Shown in pieces: positions 8,721-17,414 of a stretch of 64,000 nucleotides of DNA. The notes under the pieces are model-generated. The model was given only the letters and a program-made list of their open reading frames with translations. It was not told the DNA's origin and did not search any database. Source of the DNA: Bacillota bacterium (GTDB taxonomy: Bacteria > Bacillota > Clostridia > Oscillospirales > Ruminococcaceae); assembly GCA_023458875.1 (NCBI GenBank), contig JAEWXO010000097.1:54407-118406 (forward strand), written 5' to 3'. Numbering within the stretch: the first letter of the stretch is position 1; every line of letters begins with the position of its first letter. The translations under genes and the position numbers were made by a program.

Positions 8721-9389
8721 ATGTCCAGTATTGTAACCTATAAATACATTAAACAAAATCCCGATATCATGACATATATAAGGCGTGCTGATCAGGCGCT
8801 CGAGGCTATCGGATATACCGAGCATTCATTCGCACATGTTGAAAGAGTCGCACAGACTGCAAGCATGATTCTCACAGAGCTTGACTTCCCTGAGAGAGAG
8901 GTGGAGCTTGTAAAAATAGCCGGAATAATGCATGACATTGGAAATGTAATAAACCGCATTGACCACGCACAGAGCGGTGCTGTAATGGCTTTCAGGCTTC
9001 TTGACAATCTGAGCATGCCTGCTGAGGAAATATGCTCCATAGTATCCGCAATAGGAAATCATGACGAGTCAACAGCTGTACCGATAGACGCTATATCTGC
9101 GGCCCTCATAATAGCAGATAAAACAGATGTCCGCCGTTCCAGAGTGAGGAACAACGATCTTATCACATTTGACATCCATGACCGCGTAAATTATGCGGTT
9201 GAGGAATCATCACTCCGATTTAATGAAAATAAAACATCCCTGATTCTTGAGCTTAAAATAAACACAAACATATCATCGGTTATGGAGTATTTTGAAATAT
9301 TTCTTCACAGAATGCTTTTATGCAAAAAGGCATCTCAGTTTTTCAGATTAAAATTTGAAATGATAGTAAACGGCACGAGTGTCCTTTAA
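8721..9389 (+). CDS. HD-domain phosphohydrolase
   Basis: A 222-residue cytosolic protein with an HD-type metal site: H35/H39 in EHSFAHVERV, H71-D72 in IMHDIGN, H82 and the later NHDE. HD proteins hydrolyse phosphate esters, often nucleotides; the substrate here cannot be read from sequence. It follows asnB by three bases and precedes pyrB, so it is cotranscribed with amino acid and pyrimidine genes. The last 60 residues after the HD core are not recognised. Confidence 0.8.
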   Translation: MSSIVTYKYIKQNPDIMTYIRRADQALEAIGYTEHSFAHVERVAQTASMILTELDFPEREVELVKIAGIMHDIGNVINRIDHAQSGAVMAFRLLDNLSMPAEEICSIVSAIGNHDESTAVPIDAISAALIIADKTDVRRSRVRNNDLITFDIHDRVNYAVEESSLRFNENKTSLILELKINTNISSVMEYFEIFLHRMLLCKKASQFFRLKFEMIVNGTSVL

Positions 9390-9420
9390 ATATTTTAATT
9401 TTACAGAGGAGTAAAATACA

Positions 9421-10497
9421 ATGACGTCCAAATATCAACATTTAATTGATCTGAGCGATTACCCTGTTGCATGGTGGAACAAACTTATTTCACTTGGTCA
9501 GGATATTTACGCTCATCCGCAGAGATACCACGGTGCATGTCAGAATAAAACAATGGCCACACTCTTCTATGAACCTTCAACCAGAACACAGATGTCATTT
9601 CAGACCGCAATGCTGAAGCTCGGAGGCACTATAATAGGCTTCGATAATCCTGCAACTTCATCAGTAGCAAAGGGAGAAAACCTTAAAGATACTACGAAAA
9701 TAGTCAGTGGATACGCAGATATTATGATTATCCGCCACCCTCTTGAGGGCTCTGCCAAAGCCGCCGCAATATCAGCAGAATGTCCTGTTATAAATGCAGG
9801 TGACGGAGGTCATCTGCACCCTACACAAACTCTTACTGATATGCTCACCCTTATAGAGGAAAAAGGCCGCCTTGACAATATGACAATAGGTCTTTGCGGT
9901 GACCTTATGAACGGAAGAACCGTGCACTCTCTATGCAAGGCATTATCCTGCTATAAAAACAACAGATTCGTCCTTATTTCATCAAATGAGCTTAAGCTTC
10001 CATCATATATAAAGGATATTCTGAATGCAACAGGCAGCGAATACAAAGAAGTCTTTTCACTTGAAGAGGCAATTCCTGAGCTGGACGTTCTGTATATGAC
10101 ACGCATACAGCGTGAACGCTTTGCATCTGAAGAAGCATATCAGCAGCAAAAGGATATTTACATTTTAACCAAACAAAAAATGAAAGCCGCAAAGCCCGAT
10201 CTTGTAGTTCTCCATCCACTTCCGAGAGTTGATGAAATATCAATGGAGGTTGATGATGACAGCCGTGCTCTTTACTTTAAACAGGCAAAATACGGAGTAT
10301 TCATACGAATGGCGCTTATTATGGCCATGATTGAAAACAAAAATCCTATTCCACTTATTTCCGGAGAATATCAGAAGAACATTTGCTGTACAAATCCTAA
10401 ATGTATAACAAACCGTGAACTGTATCTGAAAAAAAGCTTTATAAAATCAGGTGACATAATAGAATGCGAATACTGTGATGAGAGAATACTTCTCTGA
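9421..10497 (+). CDS. pyrB: Aspartate carbamoyltransferase with a C-terminal PyrI-like zinc tail
   Basis: A 358-residue enzyme that condenses carbamoyl phosphate and aspartate, the committed step of pyrimidine synthesis. Carbamoyl-phosphate loop S53-T-R-T56, GHLHPTQT and HPLPR are all present. A tail at residues 322-352 carries C-x4-C-x20-C-x2-C (C323, C328, C349, C352; CTNPKC and CEYC), very close to the zinc domain of the regulatory chain PyrI. No separate pyrI follows, and the allosteric nucleotide domain of PyrI is absent. The fused tail may fix subunit contacts that PyrI's zinc domain makes in other species. GAGG lies upstream of the ATG. Confidence 0.92.
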   Translation: MTSKYQHLIDLSDYPVAWWNKLISLGQDIYAHPQRYHGACQNKTMATLFYEPSTRTQMSFQTAMLKLGGTIIGFDNPATSSVAKGENLKDTTKIVSGYADIMIIRHPLEGSAKAAAISAECPVINAGDGGHLHPTQTLTDMLTLIEEKGRLDNMTIGLCGDLMNGRTVHSLCKALSCYKNNRFVLISSNELKLPSYIKDILNATGSEYKEVFSLEEAIPELDVLYMTRIQRERFASEEAYQQQKDIYILTKQKMKAAKPDLVVLHPLPRVDEISMEVDDDSRALYFKQAKYGVFIRMALIMAMIENKNPIPLISGEYQKNICCTNPKCITNRELYLKKSFIKSGDIIECEYCDERILL

Positions 10498-10504
10498 TTT
10501 TTAA

Positions 10505-10545
10505 AAAATACCTGTGTGACCTAATAAATCACACAGGTATTTTTC
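10505..10545 (+). terminator. Bidirectional terminator between pyrB and the acidic protein
   Basis: AATACCTGTGTGA and TCACACAGGTATT pair perfectly around a loop of about nine bases, with T-rich sequence after it on both strands. Confidence 0.85.
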
Positions 10546-10564
10546 GTTATATAAACCAAAAACA

Positions 10565-11029
10565 TTATGTTTCCGAAAATTCATCGTCATCCTCATCATT
10601 TTCGTCCATAAGGTCCTCGGAAATATCGTCCATGTCAAAAAAATCAGGAAACTTTACATCCTTTGCTGCTTCCTGAAGCTTTGCTATATTTTCAGGAGAA
10701 AGATCATTTATATCCATATCTTTTATAAAAGACATATCCATTCCGTTTATATCTGAAAGATCTACATTGTTAAGATCAGGCATTCCCATTCCTGCAAGTG
10801 ATGAAAAGTCAGGCATTTCTATACCTTTTTTCTTCATTTTTTCCGTTAATTTATTCATCACCTTTGTCGATCTGGAGAAGTTCTTTTCCATTTTCTTAGC
10901 TGTCTTTTCATCGATATCTCCTGATTTAATCTGTTCATTTATATTGTCAGACATTTGCTTTATCATATCAGAAGGTATTCCCAACATCTGAGCCATGTCC
11001 CCAATTTGTGAAAAGTCAAATTCTTTCAT
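10565..11029 (-). CDS. Hypothetical acidic Met-rich protein
   Basis: A 154-residue protein with no family I recognise. The N-terminal third has predicted helices (MLGIPSDMIKQM, then a Lys-rich helix), the middle is a low-complexity run of M, D, N and S (MGMPDLNNVDL and similar), and the C-terminus is strongly acidic (DENDEDDDEF). The ATG at 11029 is preferred because AAAGGA sits nine bases upstream; two other ATGs lie just before it. No signal peptide or membrane segment is visible. It could be a chaperone-like or scaffold protein, but that is a guess. Confidence 0.7.
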   Translation of the reverse strand: MKEFDFSQIGDMAQMLGIPSDMIKQMSDNINEQIKSGDIDEKTAKKMEKNFSRSTKVMNKLTEKMKKKGIEMPDFSSLAGMGMPDLNNVDLSDINGMDMSFIKDMDINDLSPENIAKLQEAAKDVKFPDFFDMDDISEDLMDENDEDDDEFSET

Positions 11030-11118
11030 CTGCATATATCCTTTCATTTATGTAATTTTTCAAACAATACGAATCATTAATCAGGAAAGTAATTTATTAT
11101 TTATTGATTTATGCATAA

Positions 11119-11159
11119 TAAAAAGAGGAGAGACAACCGGCGTCTGTCCTCTTTTTTTA
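11119..11159 (-). terminator. Terminator after rubrerythrin
   Basis: AAAGAGGA and TCCTCTTT form the stem with inner AGAC/GTCT pairing, and a run of T follows on the minus strand. Confidence 0.75.
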
Positions 11160-11178
11160 TATATTTTAAGATATTGGA

Positions 11179-11724
11179 TTAACCGAAATACCTGTCAAGA
11201 AGTCCCTTAAATGCACAACCATGACGAGCTTCGTCCTTACACATTTCATGAACTGTATCATGGATAGCATCAAGATCAAGTTTCTTTGCAAGTACAGCAA
11301 TCTTCTTCTTTCCTTCGCATGCTGCGTTTTCAGCCATAACGCGGAGTTCGAGATTTTTCTTTGTAGAATCAGTTAATACATCTCCAAGAAGTTCAGCAAA
11401 CTTTGCAGCGTGTTCTGCTTCTTCCCATGCTGCTTTTTCAAAATAGCTGCCTATTTCAGGATAGCCTTCTCTGTAAGCAACTCTTGCCATTGCAAGATAC
11501 ATACCTACTTCTGTACATTCACCTGTAAAATTCAGGTTAAGTCCTTCTATAATCTCAGCATTAACACCCTTAGCTACGCCTACTACATGCTTATCAGCCC
11601 ACTGAAGACCATCTGTTCCTGCTTCTGTAAACTTTGAACCTGGTGCCTTACACTGCGGGCAAGCTTCTGGTGCTGATTCGCCCTCATAAACATATCCACA
11701 TACTGAGCATATAAATTTTTTCAT
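11179..11724 (-). CDS. Reverse rubrerythrin
   Basis: A 181-residue oxidative stress protein that reduces hydrogen peroxide in anaerobes. The rubredoxin-like iron centre is N-terminal (C6, C9, C22, C25 in CSVCGY and CPQC), followed by a four-helix diiron domain with ExxH-type ligands such as EEAEHAAKF and KDEARHG. This reversed domain order defines the reverse rubrerythrins of Clostridia. It is monocistronic, with its own promoter and terminator. The electron donor is not encoded next to it. Confidence 0.93.
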   Translation of the reverse strand: MKKFICSVCGYVYEGESAPEACPQCKAPGSKFTEAGTDGLQWADKHVVGVAKGVNAEIIEGLNLNFTGECTEVGMYLAMARVAYREGYPEIGSYFEKAAWEEAEHAAKFAELLGDVLTDSTKKNLELRVMAENAACEGKKKIAVLAKKLDLDAIHDTVHEMCKDEARHGCAFKGLLDRYFG

Positions 11725-11808
11725 AGTAATTTTCCTCCATTTTCAATGTTTTTTCTGCTTAATTTTTGTTTTTATCAATAAAAAAATTGATTTCCTTACG
11801 TACTTTAA

Positions 11809-11837
11809 AGTTTACCACAATAGTATATTTAAGTCAA
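11809..11837 (-). promoter_or_regulatory. Promoter of the rubrerythrin gene
   Basis: On the minus strand TTGACT, 17 bases, TAAACT. The leader is about 80 nt, and GGAGGAAAA precedes the ATG. Confidence 0.65.
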
Positions 11838-11888
11838 GACTTTTTAAGAAATTATTCTGACTCAAATTTTATTTTTTCACTGTCCGGC

Positions 11889-11975
11889 TACACCATAAAG
11901 TGAGGAATATACCACCAAAGTCCGGGCGACCGCAAAGCCCGGGCGACTCCTCAGAGTCGAAATCTTTTATTGATT
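11889..11975 (-). repeat. Dispersed structured repeat, copy D (reverse), partial
   Basis: The core in reverse orientation: GGGCGACCGCAAAGCCCGG, then the hairpin CGACTC-CTCA-GAGTCG and GAAATC. The 5' flank AGGAATATA corresponds to the ATATATC arm. Terminal inverted repeats are not clear. It lies between the divergent rubrerythrin and dUTPase genes. Confidence 0.7.
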
Positions 11976-12048
11976 ATATTTCATTTTTATATTATAATTA
12001 TTATAATATTAATTTATCAACATATTATACTATGGAAGGAATTATACC

Positions 12049-12558
12049 ATGAAAAAAATCTCAAAGTTTGAAAAAGTAAGTATCGAACAGTTTTCAAAGG
12101 ACTGGAAAGATACATTCGGAGAATTAAAGGACGAGCAGATAAGTGAAATTTATGAAAAAATAAAGCTTCCTGCAAGAGCAACATCAGGTTCGGCAGGATA
12201 TGATTTTTATTCTCCTTGTTCATTTGTTTTAAAACCCGGAGAAACTATAAAAATCCCTACAGGAATACGTTCAAAAATAGACGACGGATGGGTTCTTAGC
12301 TGCTATCCAAGAAGCGGTCTCGGATTTAAATACAGACTTCAGCTCAACAATACTGTAGGTATTATTGACAGTGATTATTATTATTCCGATAATCAGGGTC
12401 ATATAATGGCCAAAATCACCAATGACTCAAAAACTGACATGACACTTGATCTCTCTGCAGGCTCGGCATTTATGCAGGGAATTTTCACGGAGTACGGAAT
12501 TACAGTCGACGATAATGTAACCTCTGTAAGAAACGGCGGATTCGGAAGCACCGATTGA
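12049..12558 (+). CDS. dut: dUTPase-family protein
   Basis: A 169-residue trimeric dUTPase-type protein. Motif 1 SAGYDFY, motif 2 PRSGLGFKY, motif 3 NNTVGIIDSDYYY, the late glutamine-containing stretch and the C-terminal motif RNGGFGSTD are all recognisable. The enzyme cleaves dUTP to dUMP and pyrophosphate, keeping uracil out of DNA. A 40-residue N-terminal extension before the fold is longer than in typical dUTPases. Motif 3 lacks the usual YRG, having YYYSDNQG instead, so activity should not be taken for granted. It is monocistronic. Confidence 0.85.
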   Translation: MKKISKFEKVSIEQFSKDWKDTFGELKDEQISEIYEKIKLPARATSGSAGYDFYSPCSFVLKPGETIKIPTGIRSKIDDGWVLSCYPRSGLGFKYRLQLNNTVGIIDSDYYYSDNQGHIMAKITNDSKTDMTLDLSAGSAFMQGIFTEYGITVDDNVTSVRNGGFGSTD

Positions 12559-12570
12559 TTTTTCATCCAA

Positions 12571-12660
12571 AAACCCAGGGGGCGACTTAAAATCCCGGTC
12601 AAATCAGTTCAAATCAAAATCCTGACACAATTAATATAATAATTTAACCGTATAGTAACA
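12571..12660 (-). repeat. Dispersed structured repeat, copy N (reverse), decayed
   Basis: Reads CAGGGGGCGAC...CCCGGTCAAATCAGTTC...ATCCTG, then ATTTAACCGTATAGTAAC. It aligns with copy L over the core and right end, but the hairpins are degraded and the far arm is missing. It starts 12 bases after the dut stop. Confidence 0.55.
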
Positions 12661-12664
12661 GAAA

Positions 12665-12712
12665 AACAGCTGTATTTCACACAAATGAAATACAGCTGCC
12701 TGTTTTTATTTT
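12665..12712. terminator. Bidirectional terminator between dut and the cellulase
   Basis: CAGCTGTATTTCA and TGAAATACAGCTG form a perfect 13-bp stem with a 6-base loop, with T/A-rich flanks on both sides. Confidence 0.85.
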
Positions 12713-14525
12713 ATTTTTTCTGTGGTCCCAGTGTAACAGGGTCCTTCATAACATACTGTTTGAGATGCGCAAGGTCAGGAATATTAACTTCCCCGTCTCC
12801 TGTTACATCCGCAAGCTCCAGTACTTCTTCAGTAAATGTATAGTCGCCCAGCAGATACTGGCTGAGTAATGTAAGGTCTGTAATATCAACTGTATGATCT
12901 CCGTTTACATTACCATACATTTTATTACCTTCTGACGGTAAAACAGAAGATGTGGTCTGTTCAGGAGTTGTTACAGGTTCTGATGTAGTGGTTACCTCCT
13001 TGGTTGTTGTAACCGGTTCTGTGGTTGTAACCTGTTTTGTTGTTGTTACAGTGGTTGTAGTTGTAGTAACCGTCGGTGTTGTCTGTGGCTTTTCAGTTAC
13101 AGGTGGATTTACAACTGTTCCGCCATAGTATTCGGTAATGCTTATACTGTTGCCCATCGTTCCTAATGGCTTCTGATGATCAAGGCTTATGTACTTTCCG
13201 CTGCTTGTCTGCCATAGTGATTCTTCAAACAGAGCGTATTTGTCCTTATCCCATGTAGCCCAATCGTTTCCGATAAGTCCGCCTGTATCTCCTGAGTTAG
13301 GGTTGATACACCAGAATGTATGGTTTATACGGTTATCTATCATGTAATCTCTAAGCAGCTCCATCCAATGCTGGTTTTTGCCACCGTCCATATGTCCGCC
13401 CCATTCGCCTATAAGAAGCGGTGCAATCTTTTCAGCATCAATATATGCCCATGTATCATACCAATAGTCATCAAGAAGGGTCTGTGTTGTAAAGTCCTTG
13501 TCAAACCATACCTGGTTATAAACGCTCGGGCCGTAGTCATGAGGTGAATATACAAGCTGAGCATTATAAGCATCACTGCCGAAATCAATAGGATAATCTC
13601 TGACGCCTCTGAGATTTCCGCCCCACCATGCGCCGTACCAAGGTGAATTATCTCCGGCATTGAAAATATCAGGTGTATCAAATGTATAGCCTTTTTCAGT
13701 CTTTGGATACTGCTCTGTACCTTCAACCATGATAAGAAGGTTAGGATTTACATCAAGTATAGCCTTGCCGCACTTTTCGGCAGCATATTTCCAGTTGTTT
13801 TCATCAGTTGTGTTATCCCATTTTGCCATCTGTTCCGGACATTCACCATCGTATCCGCGCTTTCCGTGAGGTTCATTTTCGAGGTCAAATGCGATAATTG
13901 TATCGTCATTTTTGAACTGCTCTGCAAGCCATACCCATGAATCTATCCATTCCTTTGTGCCTACGCCGCCCTTGCCGTACCAGAGCTCCCAGCTATGGCC
14001 CGAGTTGTCTGAATGAGGACTGTGAGCATCCATCATGATTTTCAGGCCGTATTCCTTGCAGTAGCCGACAATGAGCTTGAATATTTCCCAGCTATCCTTT
14101 GTATCTCCGTTTTCATCGGCAAATTCAGGATTGCATACATGATAAGGCGGGTTGTTACTTGCTGTTACACTTGAAACAGCGAGCGGAGAACCGTTCATCC
14201 AGCTTACCATAAGTTCAGATGATATAGGCACACGTATGAGATTTATTCCGTGATTTGCTATGTCCTCAAGAATATCTTTTACATCGTACCATGAACCATG
14301 AAAGACATTTTCCGTACAGTTGAAGCCAAACCAGTTCGCACCTGTTATCCATGCTTCATTTCCATAAATGTCAACCAGCTTGTCTCCCTCACAATGGAGC
14401 CAGTCATCGTTGTTCGAATCTGTTACTGCATGTGCAGTTTCTGCTTTTTGTGCAGGAATTATTCCGCATGATCCTGCAACAGCAAGTAAACATACAACTG
14501 CCGTGAACTTTTTAAATGAATTCAT
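12711..14525 (-). CDS. Secreted GH5 cellulase/endoglucanase with type I dockerin
   Basis: A 604-residue secreted enzyme: signal peptide about 1-33, GH5 catalytic domain about 40-465, a Thr/Val/Pro-rich linker about 475-530, and a dockerin about 535-604. The acid/base is E218 in DLENEPHG and the nucleophile is E374 in LIGEWGGHMDGG. The dockerin has two calcium loops, GNVNGDHTVDITDL and ADVTGDGEVNIPDL, each followed by a helix. It should cut beta-1,4-glucan or a related glucan and dock onto a cohesin-bearing scaffoldin at the cell surface. No cohesin is in the window. It has its own near-consensus promoter. Confidence 0.95.
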   Translation of the reverse strand: MNSFKKFTAVVCLLAVAGSCGIIPAQKAETAHAVTDSNNDDWLHCEGDKLVDIYGNEAWITGANWFGFNCTENVFHGSWYDVKDILEDIANHGINLIRVPISSELMVSWMNGSPLAVSSVTASNNPPYHVCNPEFADENGDTKDSWEIFKLIVGYCKEYGLKIMMDAHSPHSDNSGHSWELWYGKGGVGTKEWIDSWVWLAEQFKNDDTIIAFDLENEPHGKRGYDGECPEQMAKWDNTTDENNWKYAAEKCGKAILDVNPNLLIMVEGTEQYPKTEKGYTFDTPDIFNAGDNSPWYGAWWGGNLRGVRDYPIDFGSDAYNAQLVYSPHDYGPSVYNQVWFDKDFTTQTLLDDYWYDTWAYIDAEKIAPLLIGEWGGHMDGGKNQHWMELLRDYMIDNRINHTFWCINPNSGDTGGLIGNDWATWDKDKYALFEESLWQTSSGKYISLDHQKPLGTMGNSISITEYYGGTVVNPPVTEKPQTTPTVTTTTTTVTTTKQVTTTEPVTTTKEVTTTSEPVTTPEQTTSSVLPSEGNKMYGNVNGDHTVDITDLTLLSQYLLGDYTFTEEVLELADVTGDGEVNIPDLAHLKQYVMKDPVTLGPQKK

Positions 14526-14595
14526 ATTTTCATTTTCCTCCTCAAATTTCTTATAACTAAAACCACTTAATTAGCTAAACTCTAACACTACTTAC

Positions 14596-14625
14596 ATTAT
14601 ACAATAGTTTTATTTTAAATGTCAA
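14596..14625 (-). promoter_or_regulatory. Consensus promoter of the GH5 cellulase gene
   Basis: Minus strand TTGACA, 18 bases, TATAAT. Both hexamers are perfect consensus, suggesting strong basal transcription unless an operator overlaps it; I see none. Confidence 0.75.
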
Positions 14626-14731
14626 GATACTCATTTAATATGTACAAAACACAACATTTGACACAAAATTTTTTTATATATTTACAAATCCATAAGGGCT
14701 TCATCGCTGTAAATACTGGTATTTTCCGGAT

Positions 14732-14864
14732 TGCCATTCAGCTGCTACATTTTAAGTTATTGACCCGGCATGAATTTCTAGCCGCAATAACCGACCGGAC
14801 TTTCCAATCGCCCTGGACCTTCAGTCATATATCTCCACTTTATGCATATAGCTGAACGGTAAAT
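14732..14864 (+). repeat. Dispersed structured repeat, copy B (forward)
   Basis: Left end GCCATTCAGCT and right end AGCTGAACGGTAAAT are inverted. The core reads ACCGACCGGACTTTCCAATCGCCC, GACCTTCAGTC, ATATATC. It lies between the GH5 promoter and the 3' end of the beta-helix gene. Confidence 0.7.
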
Positions 14865-14900
14865 GAATACCCCTTCCGGATATGCGGAAGGGGTATTCAT
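14863..14900 (-). terminator. Strong hairpin after the beta-helix protein gene
   Basis: ATGAATACCCCTTCCG and CGGAAGGGGTATTCAT pair perfectly over 16 bp with a 6-base loop, 24 bases past the stop. The T-tract is poor, so it may be a terminator or a 3'-end stabilising structure. Confidence 0.6.
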
Positions 14901-14923
14901 TCTGAAATTATTTTTAGTTGCTG

Positions 14924-16957
14924 TTACCACGTAGGCCAGCCGGGACGTCCAGGATTCCCTGGGTCTGTTGAAGATCCGGCTGTTCCGGCTACGGATGCAC
15001 CTGTTATTCTGCCGCCTTCTCCGTACCCGTTTTCATCAAGGGTACCGTCATATGATCCGCCGAGATATACAGAATGTCTGCCTGTATCAAGCTTTGATGA
15101 GGCATAAACAACAGCCCCTGTCATATTAATTGACTGAGGAACTTTAATAGCCGAAAGTACATTTCCGTCTGAATCTGCAACCGTTACCATAGTACCTGAT
15201 GACAGAGCAACTGACGTTCCTTTAAGAAAACCGTTTGCAGCTGTAGGTGATACAAACATGTCCTGAGTTCCGATTCCGAATACCGTACCTCCTGTAAAGC
15301 TGAATTTATAACCGTTTCCGTCACCTATGTCAAATATACCGTTGCCGCCTCTTACAGGACCACATACAATAACCGTTCCTCCTGATACGGTAATATTTCC
15401 GTTTGAATCGATGCCGTCACCGCCTGCCTCTGAATAAATATATCCGCCGCTTATATTCAGTATGCCTGTTGACGATGACATTCCGCCCTGTCCCCATGGA
15501 TTTGTATTGGCATTTCCTGAACCGTCGCCTCCGGCAGCATTAAATCCGTCATCAGAAGCTACAACTCTGATATTTCCGCCCTTAACCTCGATGTCATATG
15601 CCTCAATACCCTCGTATGAGTTTTTGATATTTATTTTTCCGTCGTTTATTGTAAGCATTTTATCGGAATGAATTCCGTCATCCGAGCTTGCCAGAGTCAT
15701 TTCTCCTCCGTTTATAACTGTATCGCCGTTTGAATGTATGGAATCATCAGTAGAGTCTATATTTATAGTTCCTCCGTTTATTTCTATTCCGACTGTTCCC
15801 TTTATTCCTTTTGCGCTGATATCAGGTTTATTGATATTGCCCTCCTTCATTCCCGGGAATCCGCCGCCCTGCGGAGGAGTGGATAAATCTGATTGAGACG
15901 CCTTGCTTCCTGTGTATGTGTAAATATCAAGGTCGCCGGAATTTATTATAACATTACGCTCGGCTGAAACAGCATCACCATATGAATTGACCTTTATTTT
16001 ACCTCCGTTTATTGTTATATTTCCCTTACCGTCATCAGTACTGTTTGTCGACTTGATTCCATCGCCATAGGTTGTCTTTACGGTTACATTCAGATTTGAA
16101 AAATCAGTATCTTCTGAATCCCCTATTTTAACACTGTCTTTTCCGCGTATACCATCATCAATGGCTGTTACGTCTATATTTCCATTAAATATTTTTATAT
16201 CGTTTTTGGAAACAATACCGTCTGTGCAGTTTCCTTTTACAGTAAGCTTTCCCTTGCCCTTTATTTTCAGATCATCCTTTGAATAAACTGCGCCTGACCT
16301 TTCATCTGCATTTACATAATCCGTTCCGTCAGAGATAATGTTTTCAGTACCCTTCTTTACGGAAATAACGCATTCATCACCTATACCTGCAACATAAACA
16401 GGCGAATTGTCAGAACAGTTTATCTCCGCGTTTTCAAGTGAAAGTTCAACCTTTCCATCGGGATATTTTTCTTTGTCAACATCAACAATTATCTGTCCGT
16501 CGTCAAGTTTTCCTGTTATAACATATGTACCCGGTTCATTTATTGTAACAACACTTCCGTCTGTAACCATACCGGCGCCTGTCACAGAAACTGATTTTCC
16601 ATTAAGCTTTATTGTTTTTTCCGCATCTGACGGATTCTGTGTTTTACCGATAAACTTACTTATAAGCATAATAAAGTCAACAACGTTTACCTTACCGTCA
16701 CTGTTTATATCAGCATTTTTAAAATCCTGTGAATCCAGATTACTCATTCCAAGCATATACTCCCTGAGTTTTACTACATCCGCCGCACTTAATATGCCGT
16801 CACAGTTTATATCCCCGCTTAAAACAACATCTGCATCAACTGAATTAATCCCGGATTTACTGCCGTTCTTTTCTGATACTGATGAATATGATGTCAGAAG
16901 AGCAACCGAGAGAACACCGCATACGACTTTCTTATATGTTTTCTTAAACCTTCTCAT
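14924..16957 (-). CDS. Secreted dockerin plus Cthe_2159-like (DUF4353) beta-helix carbohydrate-binding protein
   Basis: A 677-residue exported protein: Lys/Arg-rich signal sequence about 1-25, dockerin at 45-104 (GDINCDGILSAADV and ADINSDGKVNVVDF), then a long right-handed beta-helix made of NGG/SGG turns (ITINGGKI, VINGGEMTL, EINGGTINI). This matches the Cthe_2159 family, which in Clostridium thermocellum binds cellulose and acidic sugars such as polygalacturonate. It ends in a Gly/Pro-rich tail. The dockerin is N-terminal, not C-terminal as in most cellulosomal enzymes. It is divergent from the VTC/DUF4956 pair, a combination that I know recurs in Firmicutes. Confidence 0.88.
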   Translation of the reverse strand: MRRFKKTYKKVVCGVLSVALLTSYSSVSEKNGSKSGINSVDADVVLSGDINCDGILSAADVVKLREYMLGMSNLDSQDFKNADINSDGKVNVVDFIMLISKFIGKTQNPSDAEKTIKLNGKSVSVTGAGMVTDGSVVTINEPGTYVITGKLDDGQIIVDVDKEKYPDGKVELSLENAEINCSDNSPVYVAGIGDECVISVKKGTENIISDGTDYVNADERSGAVYSKDDLKIKGKGKLTVKGNCTDGIVSKNDIKIFNGNIDVTAIDDGIRGKDSVKIGDSEDTDFSNLNVTVKTTYGDGIKSTNSTDDGKGNITINGGKIKVNSYGDAVSAERNVIINSGDLDIYTYTGSKASQSDLSTPPQGGGFPGMKEGNINKPDISAKGIKGTVGIEINGGTINIDSTDDSIHSNGDTVINGGEMTLASSDDGIHSDKMLTINDGKINIKNSYEGIEAYDIEVKGGNIRVVASDDGFNAAGGDGSGNANTNPWGQGGMSSSTGILNISGGYIYSEAGGDGIDSNGNITVSGGTVIVCGPVRGGNGIFDIGDGNGYKFSFTGGTVFGIGTQDMFVSPTAANGFLKGTSVALSSGTMVTVADSDGNVLSAIKVPQSINMTGAVVYASSKLDTGRHSVYLGGSYDGTLDENGYGEGGRITGASVAGTAGSSTDPGNPGRPGWPTW

Positions 16958-17414
16958 GCATTTTACCTCTTTTCTGTTATTAAGACATTACATTTTACAT
17001 ACAATTTCAAATTACAATTCACATAAATATATCACACTATTGCCTGACTTTAAATGAATTATAAATAGAAATTATGTCTTTATTATTACGCGAAAATTAA
17101 ATTTTAAAGAGTATTCTCTGATAATTATGTGATTGTCATGAGCATATAAATTATCACCTTATATATAACTAACGCCGTAAAATATAATTAATTTTTTAAA
17201 TAAATTTTTAATCGTTTTTAATATTAAAAAAATTTATACATTTAATCTGATGTATATTTTGATTTATTAAATATGGTTATGATATTGTCATTTATCATAA
17301 AAAAGCGCTGTAAAGTCAAGGGTGATTTTAAGATTATTTTAAGAATTATATATTAAAATAAATGTATTAACATATGTACGGATAACACAAGCAGTAAAGA
17401 AAGAAGTGGTTATA
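16958..17414. other. Long AT-rich divergent regulatory region
   Basis: About 450 bases between the start of the beta-helix gene and the VTC gene. Near the VTC side two 11-base direct repeats lie head to tail at 17326-17347 (TTTTAAGATTA, TTTTAAGAATT), a spacing like that of PhoP half-sites. No riboswitch motif or dispersed repeat copy was found. Confidence 0.5.
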
